DNA of 64,000 bases from Tridacna crocea. Lineage: Eukaryota > Mollusca > Bivalvia > Cardiida > Cardiidae. The notes beneath the pieces are model-generated. The model searched no databases and was not told where the DNA came from. It saw nothing but the letters and a program-made list of their open reading frames with translations. Location of the stretch: contig OX031062.1 of NCBI GenBank assembly GCA_943736015.1, positions 29,547,462 to 29,611,461 of the forward strand, written 5' to 3'. Every line of letters begins with the position of its first letter. The first letter of the stretch is position 1. Positions 63,976 to 64,000 of this stretch are shown piece by piece. A program made the position numbers and the translations under genes.

Positions 63976-64000
63976 GAAGTAAATCGACGATATGTTGGAA

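Noticed and set aside
1-64000. An autonomous piggyBac, Helitron or LINE protein
   Set aside because: No long ORF or recognisable DDE, Rep/helicase or reverse transcriptase motif was seen. All elements here look non-autonomous.

Overview
This window looks like nuclear DNA from a bivalve mollusc, probably a clam. The evidence is a low-GC, intron-rich sequence with interspersed units that begin AGCTCACCTGAGCA and end in GGCCCTCTTGTTT, a layout known from bivalve pearl/Helitron-like elements. There are also tRNA-derived SINEs, and one spliced gene matches an animal family. No bacterial or organellar features were seen. The species call is inference.

Genes. The one gene I can name is on the minus strand at 8742-15552. 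It has four exons joined in phase and encodes a 151-residue NOPCHAP1 (C12orf45) homologue, a chaperone for box C/D snoRNP assembly. Its introns are filled with transposons. Other coding sequence appears as isolated exons with splice signals but no recognised family: 30-125 (+), 19881-20286 (-, two exons joined in phase), 27215-27330 (-), 32551-32638 and 35844-36054 (+, in phase, the second with a membrane segment), 40356-40578 (+), 47563-47641 (+), 53744-53870 (-, with a poly(A) signal) and 59525-59634 (+). A 76-residue SAM-domain ORF lies at 61414-61644, and part of it is repeated in inverted orientation at 62098-62549. A zinc-finger-like first exon lies at 52193-52426, with a decayed copy at 43485-44003.

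Repeats. About 100 copies of short elements bounded by TTAA make up roughly a third of the window. The commonest (called h1 here) is 229 bp, with ends like TTAACYCTTTACCAMAC and a central, nearly perfect palindrome of 60-70 bp. Related forms h2, h3 and h4 have other cores or tails. Two more TTAA families are a 549-bp element (E549) and a 201-bp element (G201). Nested copies show that insertion duplicates TTAA, which suggests piggyBac-type mobilisation, but no transposase is present. Elements often lie end to end sharing one TTAA, and one old SINE at 57230-59222 has been split by six later insertions.

Larger repeats are four Helitron-like units with internal tandem arrays (9057-10296, 17381-18716, 23126-26218, 41052-43253) and a Tc1/mariner-like element (12890-14118). 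Layout: 0-8 kb hairpin elements; 8.7-15.6 kb the NOPCHAP1 gene; 17-27 kb tandem-array units and minus-strand exons; 27-40 kb hairpin elements and plus-strand exons; 41-43 kb the fourth array unit; 43-61 kb dense hairpin elements with scattered exons; 61.4-64 kb the SAM inverted repeat and nested E549 copies. The most unusual signal is that the two arms of the palindromes change together from copy to copy, so each copy stays a good hairpin.
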